DNA of 62,562 nucleotides from contig USJX01000005.1 of assembly GCA_900555035.1 (NCBI GenBank), forward strand, positions 1 to 62,562, read 5' to 3'. The DNA is from an uncultured Prevotella sp. (lineage in GTDB: Bacteria; Bacteroidota; Bacteroidia; Bacteroidales; Bacteroidaceae). The position numbers and the translations under genes were made by a program. Numbering within the stretch: position 1 is the stretch's first letter; each line of letters starts with the position of its first letter. The notes under the pieces are model-generated. The model was given only the letters and a program-made list of their open reading frames with translations, was not told the origin of the DNA and made no database searches. Shown piece by piece: positions 25,109 through 34,856 of this stretch.

Positions 25109-28100
25109 ATGAAATCACAACTGACTGTTTATAAGGCGAGTGCAGGTTCAGGAAAGACCTTTACCCTGGCTCGCGAATACATGACTCTGGTGATAGAAGA
25201 CCCATACGCCTATCGCACCATTCTTGCCGTGACCTTTACCAACAAGGCTACGGAAGAGATGAAGCTGCGTATCCTGGGACAGCTCTATGGCATTGCCCAC
25301 CGTCTGCCAGAGTCAGACCAATACATCAAGCAGATTCATGCGGCATTGCCACATCTATCTGACCTGCAAATCAGAAAGAATGCGGAGCAAGCCTTACGAC
25401 TGCTCATCCACAACTACAACTACTTCCACGTGCAGACCATCGACACCTTCTTTCAAAGCGTGCTGAGAAACCTGGCACGAGAGCTGGATCTGACTGCCAA
25501 CCTCCGCATCGGACTCAATGACTACCAGGTGGAGCAACAGGCCGTGGATGAACTCATCGAGAGTCTGGAAGACACCGACAAACTGCTCTTCTGGATCATG
25601 GAATACATCAAGGAAAACATCGCCGACGACAAAGGCTGGAACGTAATCGGGCAGATCAAGTCGTTCGGTGAGCATATCTTCCGTGACTATTACAAAGATA
25701 ATGCCGACAAGCTGTCGCAGCGCATGGAAGAAAAAGGCTTCTTTGAGGATTTCAAGGAGAAGATGAAAGGCATCAGAAAAAAGGCCAAAGAGCAGTTTGA
25801 TGAAATTGCTGCTTCCTTCTTTGATGCGCTCGAAGAAGGAGGATACACTGCAGACGACCTGAGTGGCAAGACCCGAGGCATCTGGAGTTATTTCAACAAA
25901 CTGAGAAATGGCAAGTATAGTGATGACGACCTGGTAAACGCCACCTTTGCCAAGTGCATGGACAGTCCTGACAACTGGGTAAAGAAAACAGATATAAAGA
26001 ATAATACCGATCTGTATCAGCACGTTACGGAAGTTCTCTTCCCAATCCTCCACTTTTCGGAGACACATCGTCCAACATTGGTCAAGATGTATAAGAGTGC
26101 CGATCTCACCATGAAGCATCTCAACCAGTTGCGACTGTTGGGAAGCATTGACAAAAAGGTGAGACAGTTGAACCAGGAGGCCAACAGATTCCTGCTCAGC
26201 GACACGCAGACCTTGCTGCATTCGCTCATTCAGGACAGTGATTCTCCCTTTATCTTCGAAAAGATAGGAACCCAGTTGAATCATGTGATGATAGATGAGT
26301 TCCAGGACACCAGTACCATCCAATGGAAAAACTTCAAGGTGCTTCTGGAGGAAACCATGAGCCGCGAGAATGCGGGCAACCTCATCGTAGGCGACGTAAA
26401 GCAGAGCATCTACCGATGGCGTTCGGGCGACTGGCGATTACTCAACAACATCGAGTCGCAGTTTGCCAATCCCGAGAAACAGCTCGACATCGAGACGCTC
26501 GACACCAACTATCGCTCCGACCGCAACGTCATCGACTTCAACAATGCCTTCTTCGTGGAGGCAGCCAAGCAGGAATATGCAGCCTTGAAAGATGCCATGC
26601 CAGAAGAGGCACAGCAATTGCTCAATGCCTACGCCGACGTGGAGCAAAAGGTGCCAGCCTCCAAGAACAACCAGGGCTATGTGGAAATAAGACTGCTCAA
26701 AACGAAAGAGGCTGAAGATGACAATGACGAGACAGATACTGGTAAGGAAAAAGGCGACAGAATGATGCAACTCTGCCTGGAAACGGTAGATAAGCTGGTG
26801 GCTCGTGGTGTGCCAACCAACAAAATAGCCATCCTGGTGCGTAACAACCAGACCATCCAGGATATCGCAGAATACTTCATGAATCACTCAGACTATGAGA
26901 TGGTTTCTGATGAGGCATTCCGTCTCGATGCATCACAGGCCGTGCAGATTCTAGTTACAGCCCTGCACTTCCTGATGCATCCCAACGATGATATCGCCCG
27001 TGCCACCCTGCTCAAATACGCCCAGACCTATCTGGACAGCGAGGAATTGGTTGATAAGCTTATCAGCGACAGACTGGAGTATCTACAGATACCACTGCTC
27101 GACCTGACGGAACGTCTCTTCACCGAGTTCCGACTGGCTGAAGTAGAGGATATGAAAGCCCAAAGTGCCTATGTTTGCGCATTTTATGACAAGATGAACG
27201 CTTTCCTTACTGACAACAGCAGCGATATTGAGGCCTTCTTGCAGGAATGGGATGCCAACCTGCACAACAAGAGCATCCACAGCGACGGTACCGACGGCAT
27301 CAGACTCCTCACCATCCACAAGAGTAAAGGATTGGAGTATGACAACGTTATCATGCCTTACTGCGACTGGCAATTGGAAAAGGCAAACACCATCTGGTGT
27401 ACTCCGCAGGAGGAGCCATACAATGAGTTGCCTCTCGTGCCAGTAGATTTCAGTGCCAACCAGATGAAGCAGAGCATCTATGAGCAAGACTATCACCATG
27501 AGCATCTTCAGAACATGGTAGATAACCTGAACCTGCTCTATGTGGCATTCACCAGAGCCGGACACAACCTCTACGTGTTTGGCAAGCGAACCACAGCGGC
27601 TTACCGCTCGAATATCATCGAGACTTCACTGGAACAGGTGGTAGAAAAGCTAAGGAAAGCCCAAGAGCTGATATCACCTCTATCTGACAACGAAGAAGTT
27701 CCGGTAGAGATAGAAGGATTGGGGACTGATAGCAAGACATCTGATATCCTTTTCCAATATGGCAAACCATTCGTGCCTAAGCAGAAGGCGACAATGGAGA
27801 TGAAGCTCAACTCAAATGTGTTCACACTCCCATCAGAAATGATGGAGACGGAGATTGCCGTATCGCCAAAGATGCCAGACTTCAAGCAGAGTAACAAGAG
27901 CCTCGACCTCATAGAAGGTGATGAAGAAGAAGAGCAGCAGAAGTATTACATCAAGATGGGTACCGTGTTGCACAGTCTATTCTCTACCATCAGAACCCGT
28001 GATGATATCGACGGAGCACTCAAGCAGCTTGAGCTGGACGGCGTACTCTACGACGAGAATATATCCAAGGAAAAGGTGGAAGCCATGATTAGAAAACGAC

Positions 28101-28384
28101 TGGAATCAGACAAGGTAAGCAGCTGGTTCTCCGACCGTTGGGACATCTTTAACGAATGTTCCATCATCAGCATGAACAAGGGCAAGATGGAAGTGCATCG
28201 CCCCGACCGCGTGATGAAAGACGAGAACGAGACCATCGTCGTAGATTTCAAGTTTGGTAAACCACGCCAGGAATACCACGACCAGGTGAAGGGTTACATG
28301 GACTTGCTTTCGGGCATGGGACATCCACAAGTAAAGGGATATCTATGGTATGTATATCCCAACAAAATAGTAGAAGTAAAATAA
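25109..28384 (+). CDS. addA: UvrD/RecB-like helicase-nuclease (AddA-like)
   Basis: This 1091-residue protein is the motor-nuclease subunit of a double-strand-break repair complex. Motif I is ASAGSGKTFT at residues 9-18; AVTFTNKATEEM (Ia), VMIDEFQDTSTIQW (II), VGDVKQSIYRWRSGD (III), NYRSD (IV) and LLTIHKSKGLEY with LLYVAFTRA (V-VI) follow in order. The C-terminal nuclease has HRPDRVM and VVDFKFGKPRQEY, the D...D-x-K pattern of RecB nucleases. The neighbour encodes the AddB-like subunit. End processing at recombination sites is known for the family. Confidence 0.9.
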   Translation: MKSQLTVYKASAGSGKTFTLAREYMTLVIEDPYAYRTILAVTFTNKATEEMKLRILGQLYGIAHRLPESDQYIKQIHAALPHLSDLQIRKNAEQALRLLIHNYNYFHVQTIDTFFQSVLRNLARELDLTANLRIGLNDYQVEQQAVDELIESLEDTDKLLFWIMEYIKENIADDKGWNVIGQIKSFGEHIFRDYYKDNADKLSQRMEEKGFFEDFKEKMKGIRKKAKEQFDEIAASFFDALEEGGYTADDLSGKTRGIWSYFNKLRNGKYSDDDLVNATFAKCMDSPDNWVKKTDIKNNTDLYQHVTEVLFPILHFSETHRPTLVKMYKSADLTMKHLNQLRLLGSIDKKVRQLNQEANRFLLSDTQTLLHSLIQDSDSPFIFEKIGTQLNHVMIDEFQDTSTIQWKNFKVLLEETMSRENAGNLIVGDVKQSIYRWRSGDWRLLNNIESQFANPEKQLDIETLDTNYRSDRNVIDFNNAFFVEAAKQEYAALKDAMPEEAQQLLNAYADVEQKVPASKNNQGYVEIRLLKTKEAEDDNDETDTGKEKGDRMMQLCLETVDKLVARGVPTNKIAILVRNNQTIQDIAEYFMNHSDYEMVSDEAFRLDASQAVQILVTALHFLMHPNDDIARATLLKYAQTYLDSEELVDKLISDRLEYLQIPLLDLTERLFTEFRLAEVEDMKAQSAYVCAFYDKMNAFLTDNSSDIEAFLQEWDANLHNKSIHSDGTDGIRLLTIHKSKGLEYDNVIMPYCDWQLEKANTIWCTPQEEPYNELPLVPVDFSANQMKQSIYEQDYHHEHLQNMVDNLNLLYVAFTRAGHNLYVFGKRTTAAYRSNIIETSLEQVVEKLRKAQELISPLSDNEEVPVEIEGLGTDSKTSDILFQYGKPFVPKQKATMEMKLNSNVFTLPSEMMETEIAVSPKMPDFKQSNKSLDLIEGDEEEEQQKYYIKMGTVLHSLFSTIRTRDDIDGALKQLELDGVLYDENISKEKVEAMIRKRLESDKVSSWFSDRWDIFNECSIISMNKGKMEVHRPDRVMKDENETIVVDFKFGKPRQEYHDQVKGYMDLLSGMGHPQVKGYLWYVYPNKIVEVK

Positions 28385-28409
28385 AATAGTAGAAGTGAAA
28401 TAAAATAGC
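28364..28409. repeat. 19-bp tandem repeat across the addA stop codon
   Basis: AAAATAGTAGAAGTAAAAT (28364-28382) is followed by AAAATAGTAGAAGTGAAAT (28383-28401) and the start of a third copy. The stop codon TAA (28382-28384) spans the junction of the first two units. Confidence 0.8.
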
Positions 28410-28421
28410 AGATTAGCAAAT

Positions 28422-31421
28422 ATGAAAGCATTCTTAAAGATAGTAGCAAAAGACATGTTGGAAAAATATGGTACCGACATGAGCGATATAGCAGTGGTGT
28501 TCCCTAACAAGCGAGCATCACTCTTCCTGAACAGCTACTTGGCCCAGTTGGCACGCAAGCCCATCTGGACCCCTACCTATATCACCATCAGTGACCTTTT
28601 CCGCCGACATACGGATCTGAAGGTGGCTGACCCTATCAAGTCTATCTGCGATTTGCACAAAACCTTCGTGAAATGTACGGGCATTGATGAAACCTTGGAT
28701 CATTTCTACGGTTGGGGACAGCTGTTGCTTTCCGACTTTGACGACGTGGATAAGAACATGGTGGATGCCAAGCAGATATTCGCCAACCTGAGCGACATTC
28801 ATGAACTGGATGATGTATCTTATCTCACCGACTACCAGAAGCAGATGATCAAGAAGTTCTTCAGCAACTTCTCGGACGACCACAACTCAGAACTCAAGAA
28901 AAGGTTCCTGCAACTCTGGTGTCATTTCTACGACATCTATGTAGAGTTCAACAAACGCCTCGCCCAGCAAGGACTTGCCTATGAAGGTGCCCTCTATCGC
29001 AACGTGGCAAACAATGAGAACATAGCATTCAGACACAAGAAATATCTGTTCGTGGGCTTCAACATGATGCAGAAGGTAGAACTAAACCTGTGCGACCGAC
29101 TCATGAAACAAGGCAAGGCAGCCTTCTATTGGGACTACGACCAATACTATATGGATGGCAACAACGAAGCGGGACACTACATCCGCCAGTACCTGCCATA
29201 CTATCCAAACGAGTTGGCAGACTATCCGCAGCAGGAAATCTACAACAACATGACGAAGAACAAGGACATCACCTACATCTCTGCTCCTACAGAGAATATA
29301 CAGGCCAGATATGTCAACACATGGCTCAAAGAGAACGGACGATACAAGATGGGACGCAACGTAGCCATCGTATTAAGCGACGAATCGCTGCTGCAAAGTG
29401 TTATACATTCACTTCCACCGGAAGTGGGAAGTGTCAATATCACAATCGGTTATCCGCTACAACAGACACCATTTTACAGCTTGATTCAGCAACTTATCCA
29501 GCTGCAAGGCATCGGCCATCCTAAGTTCAGCGACACCTATCGCCTGCATTATGTGCTCATCGCCCTGCGCCATCCTTACACCCGCTACATCAGCGAGAAA
29601 TATACCGATTTGCAGAACAAGCTGAACGAGCAGAAGCGCTTCTATCCATCAAGAGAGTTTCTGAGTATGGACGGAGATGAAGGTCTCTCACTCCTATTCC
29701 GAGATTTAGAAGGAACGAATGCGCCAAAAGGAACTGACAAGGAAAGAGGAACTGACAAGGAAAAGGATACAGCAAGTCAGGATGAGTACAACAAGAAACT
29801 CATCACTTACCTGCTCGACGTGCTCCGCACCATCGGAATCCATGCCAAGAAGCTGGAAGATCCACTCTTCCATGAATCGCTTTACCGCACCTATACCCTG
29901 CTCAACCGCCTGCAAGACCTCATCATGGCTGGAGACCTGCAGGTAGATATCATCACCCTGGAGCGACTGATTCAGCAACTTATCCAGACCACCTCGATTC
30001 CATTCCATGGTGAACCGGCAGAAGGAATACAGGTGATGGGTGTGCTCGAAACCCGAAACCTCGATTTCGACCATATCCTGGTACTCTCCTGCAACGAGGG
30101 TAAGCTGCCGAAGGGAGTCAACGACTCTTCGTTTATTCCGTTCACGCTCCGCAATGCATACGGACTTACCACGGTAGAGAACAAGGTGGCTATCTTTGCC
30201 TACTATTTCCACAGTATGTTGCAGCGAGCCCACGACATCACACTCACTTACAACAATGCCACGGAAGACGGACAGTCGGGAGAGATGAGCAGATTCATGC
30301 TGCAGATGATGGTAGAGAGCCAGCACTCCATCAAGCGCCGAACCCTGACAGCGGGTCAGAAACCATTGCGCCCTGCCTATAACGAAGAGCAGAAGACAGA
30401 CGAAGTGATGGCAGTTCTTGATGACATCAAGATGATTACGCCAACCTTCCTCAACACATACCAGAGATGCCAGAAGCAGTTCTATTATAAATATGTGAAA
30501 GGTTTGCTCGAACCGGATGAGATTGATGAGGACGAGGTAGATAACAAAATCTTCGGAAACATCTTCCATAGAGCGGCTGAACTGTTCTACTACACCTTTG
30601 CCAGCAAAGAGGATATTGCCGTGGACGACCGGGGCAAGCAACGACTCATCCATCCTATCGTCATCTCAGCAGGCGACTTGAACAATGCGCTAAAAGATTC
30701 CTCGCTGGTTTACAGGCTGGTGGACCAGGCCTTCAGAGAAGAGTTGTTCAAGGTGAGCAGTTCTGACTATCACCCCAAATACAATGGTCTGCAGCTCATT
30801 AACAAAGAGGTGATTGCCAGCTATTTACGCCAGCTCATCACCATCGACCGTCGCCAAGCTCCGTTCACCATCATCGGTATGGAGATTGTGGTATCTACCA
30901 CACTAGGCGTAGCTACGGCAAGAGGAGAAAAACTCTTTAGAATTGGTGGTTTCATCGACCGCCTGGACGCAGTGGCAGCCAACGGAAATCCATCGGCTGG
31001 AGGAAATCTGGCAGAACGCATCAGAGTGATAGACTATAAGACGGGACGTGCGCAAGCTACACATCCTAAGGATATAGACGAAGTCTTCGGTACCACTCCA
31101 CAGGCAATGAACAAGCATAGCGACTACTATCTGCAGGCTATCCTGTACTCGCTGATTATAAAGAACGACAGAAGATTCAATCCAGCACAGGAACCGGTAT
31201 CGCCGGGATTGCTGTTCATTCAGAATGCCGGTTCAGAAGATTACGATCCAACGCTGAAATTGGGAAAAGAATTGCTCTCTGATGTGGCACCACTTGAAGC
31301 AGAATTCACGGAACATCTCCGTTCGCTGCTTGCGGATATCTACAACCCAGCCGTGCCACTGAAGCCTACGGAGGACAAGAAGAGATGCATCTACTGTCCG
31401 TATGCAGCACTCTGCAAATAA
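28422..31421 (+). CDS. addB: AddB-like PD-(D/E)XK nuclease subunit
   Basis: The 999-residue partner of the helicase. The N-terminal part (VVFPNKRASLFLNSYLAQLA) is the inactivated helicase-like domain that lacks a true P-loop, as in AddB. The C-terminal nuclease carries RVIDYKTGRAQ (Asp, x-Lys) and the cysteines of an iron-sulfur cluster: one in NTYQRCQKQFYYKY and three in RCIYCPYAALC at the very end. This split Cys arrangement is the AddB hallmark. It begins 37 bases after addA and forms an operon with it. Confidence 0.88.
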   Translation: MKAFLKIVAKDMLEKYGTDMSDIAVVFPNKRASLFLNSYLAQLARKPIWTPTYITISDLFRRHTDLKVADPIKSICDLHKTFVKCTGIDETLDHFYGWGQLLLSDFDDVDKNMVDAKQIFANLSDIHELDDVSYLTDYQKQMIKKFFSNFSDDHNSELKKRFLQLWCHFYDIYVEFNKRLAQQGLAYEGALYRNVANNENIAFRHKKYLFVGFNMMQKVELNLCDRLMKQGKAAFYWDYDQYYMDGNNEAGHYIRQYLPYYPNELADYPQQEIYNNMTKNKDITYISAPTENIQARYVNTWLKENGRYKMGRNVAIVLSDESLLQSVIHSLPPEVGSVNITIGYPLQQTPFYSLIQQLIQLQGIGHPKFSDTYRLHYVLIALRHPYTRYISEKYTDLQNKLNEQKRFYPSREFLSMDGDEGLSLLFRDLEGTNAPKGTDKERGTDKEKDTASQDEYNKKLITYLLDVLRTIGIHAKKLEDPLFHESLYRTYTLLNRLQDLIMAGDLQVDIITLERLIQQLIQTTSIPFHGEPAEGIQVMGVLETRNLDFDHILVLSCNEGKLPKGVNDSSFIPFTLRNAYGLTTVENKVAIFAYYFHSMLQRAHDITLTYNNATEDGQSGEMSRFMLQMMVESQHSIKRRTLTAGQKPLRPAYNEEQKTDEVMAVLDDIKMITPTFLNTYQRCQKQFYYKYVKGLLEPDEIDEDEVDNKIFGNIFHRAAELFYYTFASKEDIAVDDRGKQRLIHPIVISAGDLNNALKDSSLVYRLVDQAFREELFKVSSSDYHPKYNGLQLINKEVIASYLRQLITIDRRQAPFTIIGMEIVVSTTLGVATARGEKLFRIGGFIDRLDAVAANGNPSAGGNLAERIRVIDYKTGRAQATHPKDIDEVFGTTPQAMNKHSDYYLQAILYSLIIKNDRRFNPAQEPVSPGLLFIQNAGSEDYDPTLKLGKELLSDVAPLEAEFTEHLRSLLADIYNPAVPLKPTEDKKRCIYCPYAALCK

Positions 31422-31490
31422 GCAGATAACAGAGAATGCACGTGAACAATACAGATAAATGTTAAAATACCACATTATTTGGAGCCAAAA

Positions 31491-31522
31491 TTTGTTTCTT
31501 CAGATAATTCTCCGTATTTTTG
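31491..31522 (+). promoter_or_regulatory. Promoter of the second sigma factor gene
   Basis: TTTG (31491-31494), 20 nt, TATTTTTG (31515-31522): exact consensus. It is followed directly by a long hairpin. Confidence 0.75.
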
Positions 31523-31524
31523 CA

Positions 31525-31566
31525 GTAGAGAATTCCCTGGAAGATATAGCCGGGGAATCTCTCTAC
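31525..31566 (+). promoter_or_regulatory. Long hairpin at the 5' end of the sigma-factor mRNA
   Basis: GTAGAGAATTCCCTGG pairs with its counterpart at 31550-31566 over 16 bp with one bulged C and a 9-nt loop. There is no T tract, so it is not a terminator. It lies within the first 45 bases of the leader, about 48 bases before the start codon. Confidence 0.7.
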
Positions 31567-31613
31567 CTGAGTGTAGCACAGATAATCAATCATCGATAAA
31601 ACGCAATAGAGAT

Positions 31614-32231
31614 ATGACAGAAAGAGAAATCAATAAAATAGTAAGCGAGAACCTCAACTACGTAAAGTCGGTAGCCAACCAGTTTCGTGGTAAAGGTGTA
31701 GAATTCGACGACTTGGTAAGTGAGGGCACTTTGGCTATGATGATGGCTGCCCAAAAGTTCGACGCCACCCGTGGTTCACAGTTTGTAGCCTATGCATCCC
31801 CTTTCATCCGCAAGGCGATGCAACAAGCCATAGACAAGCAGTCGGCACTTTACCGAGTACCGAAAGACCAGAAGAAGTATGCCCCACGCAATGCAGCCAA
31901 GACAGTGTCCATTGATGCACCACTGAGTGTAGGCAACCAATATACCCTGCTCGACATCCTCATTAACAAGGATGCCAAGATGGCTGACGACAACGCAGCT
32001 TTTGCACAGATGCTTAACGACTTAGAGCGTTGTGTTGAAGCACTGGAAGAAAGAGAAAAAATGGTCATCACCAAGTTCTATGGCATTGGTGTGGCACACG
32101 AAACCCTGGCAGAAATTGCAGAAGACATGCAATTAAAGCGTGAGCGTGTGCGCCAGATACGCGATAAGGCGATTCGCCAGATTTCAAAGAATACCACCAG
32201 CAAGGTATTGAAGCATTTCCTTAGAAAGTAG
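31614..32231 (+). CDS. Short sigma-70 family factor (group 2/3-like)
   Basis: I take ATG 31614 (MTEREINKIV); the frame is open upstream but overlaps the leader hairpin. Region 2 is clear: NLNYVKSVANQFRGKGVEFD, DLVSEGTLAMMMAAQKFD and FVAYASPFIRKAMQQAIDKQ. Region 3 is shortened, and region 4 ends with EDMQLKRERVRQIRDKAIRQ. At 205 residues it is shorter than the primary factor at 21914 and lacks region 1, so it is probably an alternative sigma close to the RpoD branch. No anti-sigma gene is adjacent. Its regulon is unknown. Confidence 0.85.
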   Translation: MTEREINKIVSENLNYVKSVANQFRGKGVEFDDLVSEGTLAMMMAAQKFDATRGSQFVAYASPFIRKAMQQAIDKQSALYRVPKDQKKYAPRNAAKTVSIDAPLSVGNQYTLLDILINKDAKMADDNAAFAQMLNDLERCVEALEEREKMVITKFYGIGVAHETLAEIAEDMQLKRERVRQIRDKAIRQISKNTTSKVLKHFLRK

Positions 32232-32280
32232 AAATATAAATCTACAAGACAAGGAATTATCCCAAACATAAAGAACAAAA

Positions 32281-32316
32281 AAGAGGCTATGCAATATTTG
32301 ATTTGCATAGCCTCTT
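32281..32316. terminator. Terminator between sigma and AraC-type genes
   Basis: AAGAGGCTATGCAA / TTGCATAGCCTCTT form a perfect 14-bp stem with an 8-nt loop. The A tract at its left serves as T tract for the minus-strand gene; it also ends the convergent sigma gene, less strongly. Confidence 0.75.
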
Positions 32317-32330
32317 CTCTTTCAGATAGT

Positions 32331-32750
32331 CTATTTTGTCTGTAAGTGGTCAAGTCGGTACTGACGTGGTGTAATACCGATGCGCTTATAGAAATTTGCA
32401 TAGAAGCTCTGTCGTGTGCTGAATCCTGCCATCTCACTGATGTCCTCCACGCTCATCTTAGCGTAGCGCTTGTCAGTAAGGAGTGACATAGCATCATTAA
32501 CACGATAATCGTTGACCAACTCAGAATAATTCTTGTGGAATCGAGTGGCACACACCGCAGAAATATAACGAGAGTTGGTATTCAAATCCTCAGCCAACTT
32601 CTTTGAGTTGTACTCTGGATCCTTGTATTTTCTCTCCGTTACAATCAAACGGATAATCTCATCACGGAGGCGGTCTTTAGTCTCCTCGCTCAGCAAGGTT
32701 TGATATCTCGCTGTTTTCTCTTTTTTGGGTTGAATATTATACTTAGCCAT
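32331..32750 (-). CDS. AraC-type helix-turn-helix protein
   Basis: ATG 32750 (MAKYNIQPKKEKT) is chosen because the open frame above it crosses the promoter. The 139-residue chain is mainly one AraC-type domain with two helix-turn-helix parts: SKKLAEDLNTNSRYISAVC and KMSVEDISEMAGFSTRQSFY, ending FYKRIGITPRQYR. No ligand-binding domain is present. It is divergent from the sulfatase/LTA-synthase-like operon, which it may control; its own promoter matches the consensus exactly. Confidence 0.85.
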   Translation of the reverse strand: MAKYNIQPKKEKTARYQTLLSEETKDRLRDEIIRLIVTERKYKDPEYNSKKLAEDLNTNSRYISAVCATRFHKNYSELVNDYRVNDAMSLLTDKRYAKMSVEDISEMAGFSTRQSFYANFYKRIGITPRQYRLDHLQTK

Positions 32751-32772
32751 AGCACGTAATAAATTAATACAA

Positions 32773-32804
32773 CAAAGATACGGCAAAAATCTCGAACTAC
32801 CAAA
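32773..32804 (-). promoter_or_regulatory. Promoter of the AraC-type gene
   Basis: Minus-strand TTTG (32804-32801), 20 nt, TATCTTTG (32780-32773): exact consensus, 22 bases before the start codon. Confidence 0.75.
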
Positions 32805-32840
32805 TTTTTTACCACTTTTTTGAAAAAAACTATCAAAATA

Positions 32841-32872
32841 ATTGTTTATTTCAGAAATTATCTGTAATTTTG
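32841..32872 (+). promoter_or_regulatory. Promoter of the LTA-synthase-like gene
   Basis: ATTG (32841-32844), 20 nt, TAATTTTG (32865-32872). Only the first base of the -33 box departs from consensus. It runs divergently from the AraC-type promoter, the two lying within 100 bp. Confidence 0.65.
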
Positions 32873-32910
32873 CATTCAAATACATTATTAATATAGAAAA
32901 TAACATTTGT

Positions 32911-34821
32911 ATGAAGCAGATTCTGTGGTTTGTTAAAACTTATATTACGCTAGTAATACTGTTTGTTTTGCAGAAACCTTTATTCCTCATCTTGGAAAAA
33001 GGAGCTGCAACGCAACCTGTTGACAATATCCTCATCGATATGCCAGCTGTCATCTGGCATGGACTCCCGCTAGACCTTTCTATGGCGGGCTATCTTTCTG
33101 TGATTCCAGGCATCCTCACGATAGCTGCCATCTGGTTCAAGAAAGAACTGATACGTCCTATCATGAACACTTACTTTGTAATAGCGTCATTGATTATCAC
33201 TTGCAGCTTTCTGGTTAATGCAAGTCTTTATCCATATTGGAAATATCCGCTGGACAGCACGCCGCTATTCTATCTCCTCACCTCGCCAGCTGACGCCATA
33301 GCTAGCGTAAGCATCTGGCAGGTAATCCTTACTCTGCTATTATGGGCAGTACTTACCGTTGGCGTTTGGTTCCTCCTCCGCATGCGCGGCGAGAAACACC
33401 GCTATCACAGCAGATACAACAACTATGGCTTTGGTGAGTTTGGCGGCGGAAGAAGAGGAAGTTTCAGTGACTTCGATCGCCATCGTGTGCGCACATCTAT
33501 CATCCTGTTGCTGCTCACGGCTCTTCTTTTCATACCTATCCGCGGCGGCATCACCGTTTCAACGATGAACACCGGACAGGCTTACTATAGCCAGAATGCA
33601 TTCCTCAACCATGCGGCAGTGAACCCGCTGTTCAGCTTCTTCGAGTCTATCACTCATCAGGAAGACTTTGCCGCCCAATACCGATTCATGGACGACAAGG
33701 AAGCTACCAAGCTCTTTGAGAACATGGTCAGCACCAGCGACCGGAATACCTATCCCCTGCTCAATGAGGCAACCTTCCAAAAAGGAACACCCGATATCCT
33801 CATTGTCATCATGGAGGGATTTGCCAATGACATCATGCCATCTATGGGCAGCCATAAGGACGTGGCAGTATGCCTGGATTCCATCGCGCAGGAAAGCATC
33901 CTCTTCAACAGGTTCTATGCCAACAGCTATCGCACCGACCGAGGTATGGTTTCCATCTTGAGCGGATATCCAGCACAGCCTACAACAAGCATCATGCGCT
34001 ATCCGAACAAGACGGCACAGTTGCCATCCATCGCTCAGAGCCTGATTGACCAGCGCCACTACCAAACCGCATATTACTATGGTGGCGATGCAGACTTCTG
34101 CAATATGCGTTCCTACCTTACATCACAAGGATTCGGAAACATCATTGCCGATAAAGACTTCCCTCTGGAAGACAGAATGAGCAAATGGGGTGTACCAGAT
34201 CATGTAGTAGCCAACAAACTGATGGCAGACATCAAGGCCCAGCAAAACCTGAAGCATCCAATGCTCCGAGTGTTCCAAACATCGAGCAGCCATGAGCCAT
34301 TCGAGGTTCCATACCACAGATTGGCAGACAAGCGACTCAATGCATTCGCCTATACCGACAGCGTGATGGGCGCTATCATCAGAGAGTATAAGAAACTGCC
34401 ACGCTGGAAGAATACGCTCATCGTATTTGTGCCAGACCATGTGGGTGGATACAAAGAAGACCTCAACGGTTCCGATCGCAGTCGCTATCAAATACCACTC
34501 ATCCTGGCAGGTGGAGCCATCGCACGTCCTCTGAAGGTGGGTATCATCGGTTCGCAGCTAGACATAGCAGCAACTCTCCTTGCACAGCTCGGCGTAAAAC
34601 ACGACGACTTCAAATTCAGCAAGAACATGATGAGCGATGCAACGCCAAAGTTCGCCTTCTTCACCTCACCCGATCTTTTCGGTGTGGTCTCAGAGGAGAA
34701 TTCCATCATCTATGACAACAAGGCACAGAAGGTGGTTTACGATAGGGGACAGAAAGGATACAATCTGAAGCGCGGCAAGGCATACCTACAGAAGTTGTAT
34801 GATGATCTGGCAAGCAAATAA
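32911..34821 (+). CDS. LTA synthase / sulfatase-type phosphotransferase
   Basis: The start at ATG 32911 (MKQILWFVKTYI) follows the promoter; an in-frame TTG further up lies within it. Several membrane helices fill the first 235 residues (for example VILFVLQKPLFLIL and VIPGILTIAAIWF), then a periplasmic alkaline-phosphatase-like domain begins at DILIVIMEGFANDIMPS. SYRTDRGMVSILSGYPAQP holds the likely nucleophile Thr, and VFVPDHVGGY the metal-binding Asp-His. Relatives transfer phosphoglycerol or phosphoethanolamine to glycans or lipids at the outer face of the inner membrane. The real substrate here is unknown; a PAP2 phosphatase follows. Confidence 0.87.
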   Translation: MKQILWFVKTYITLVILFVLQKPLFLILEKGAATQPVDNILIDMPAVIWHGLPLDLSMAGYLSVIPGILTIAAIWFKKELIRPIMNTYFVIASLIITCSFLVNASLYPYWKYPLDSTPLFYLLTSPADAIASVSIWQVILTLLLWAVLTVGVWFLLRMRGEKHRYHSRYNNYGFGEFGGGRRGSFSDFDRHRVRTSIILLLLTALLFIPIRGGITVSTMNTGQAYYSQNAFLNHAAVNPLFSFFESITHQEDFAAQYRFMDDKEATKLFENMVSTSDRNTYPLLNEATFQKGTPDILIVIMEGFANDIMPSMGSHKDVAVCLDSIAQESILFNRFYANSYRTDRGMVSILSGYPAQPTTSIMRYPNKTAQLPSIAQSLIDQRHYQTAYYYGGDADFCNMRSYLTSQGFGNIIADKDFPLEDRMSKWGVPDHVVANKLMADIKAQQNLKHPMLRVFQTSSSHEPFEVPYHRLADKRLNAFAYTDSVMGAIIREYKKLPRWKNTLIVFVPDHVGGYKEDLNGSDRSRYQIPLILAGGAIARPLKVGIIGSQLDIAATLLAQLGVKHDDFKFSKNMMSDATPKFAFFTSPDLFGVVSEENSIIYDNKAQKVVYDRGQKGYNLKRGKAYLQKLYDDLASK

Positions 34822-34856
34822 CAAACAAAGAAACAGAATTATAAAGACAGAAGAAA

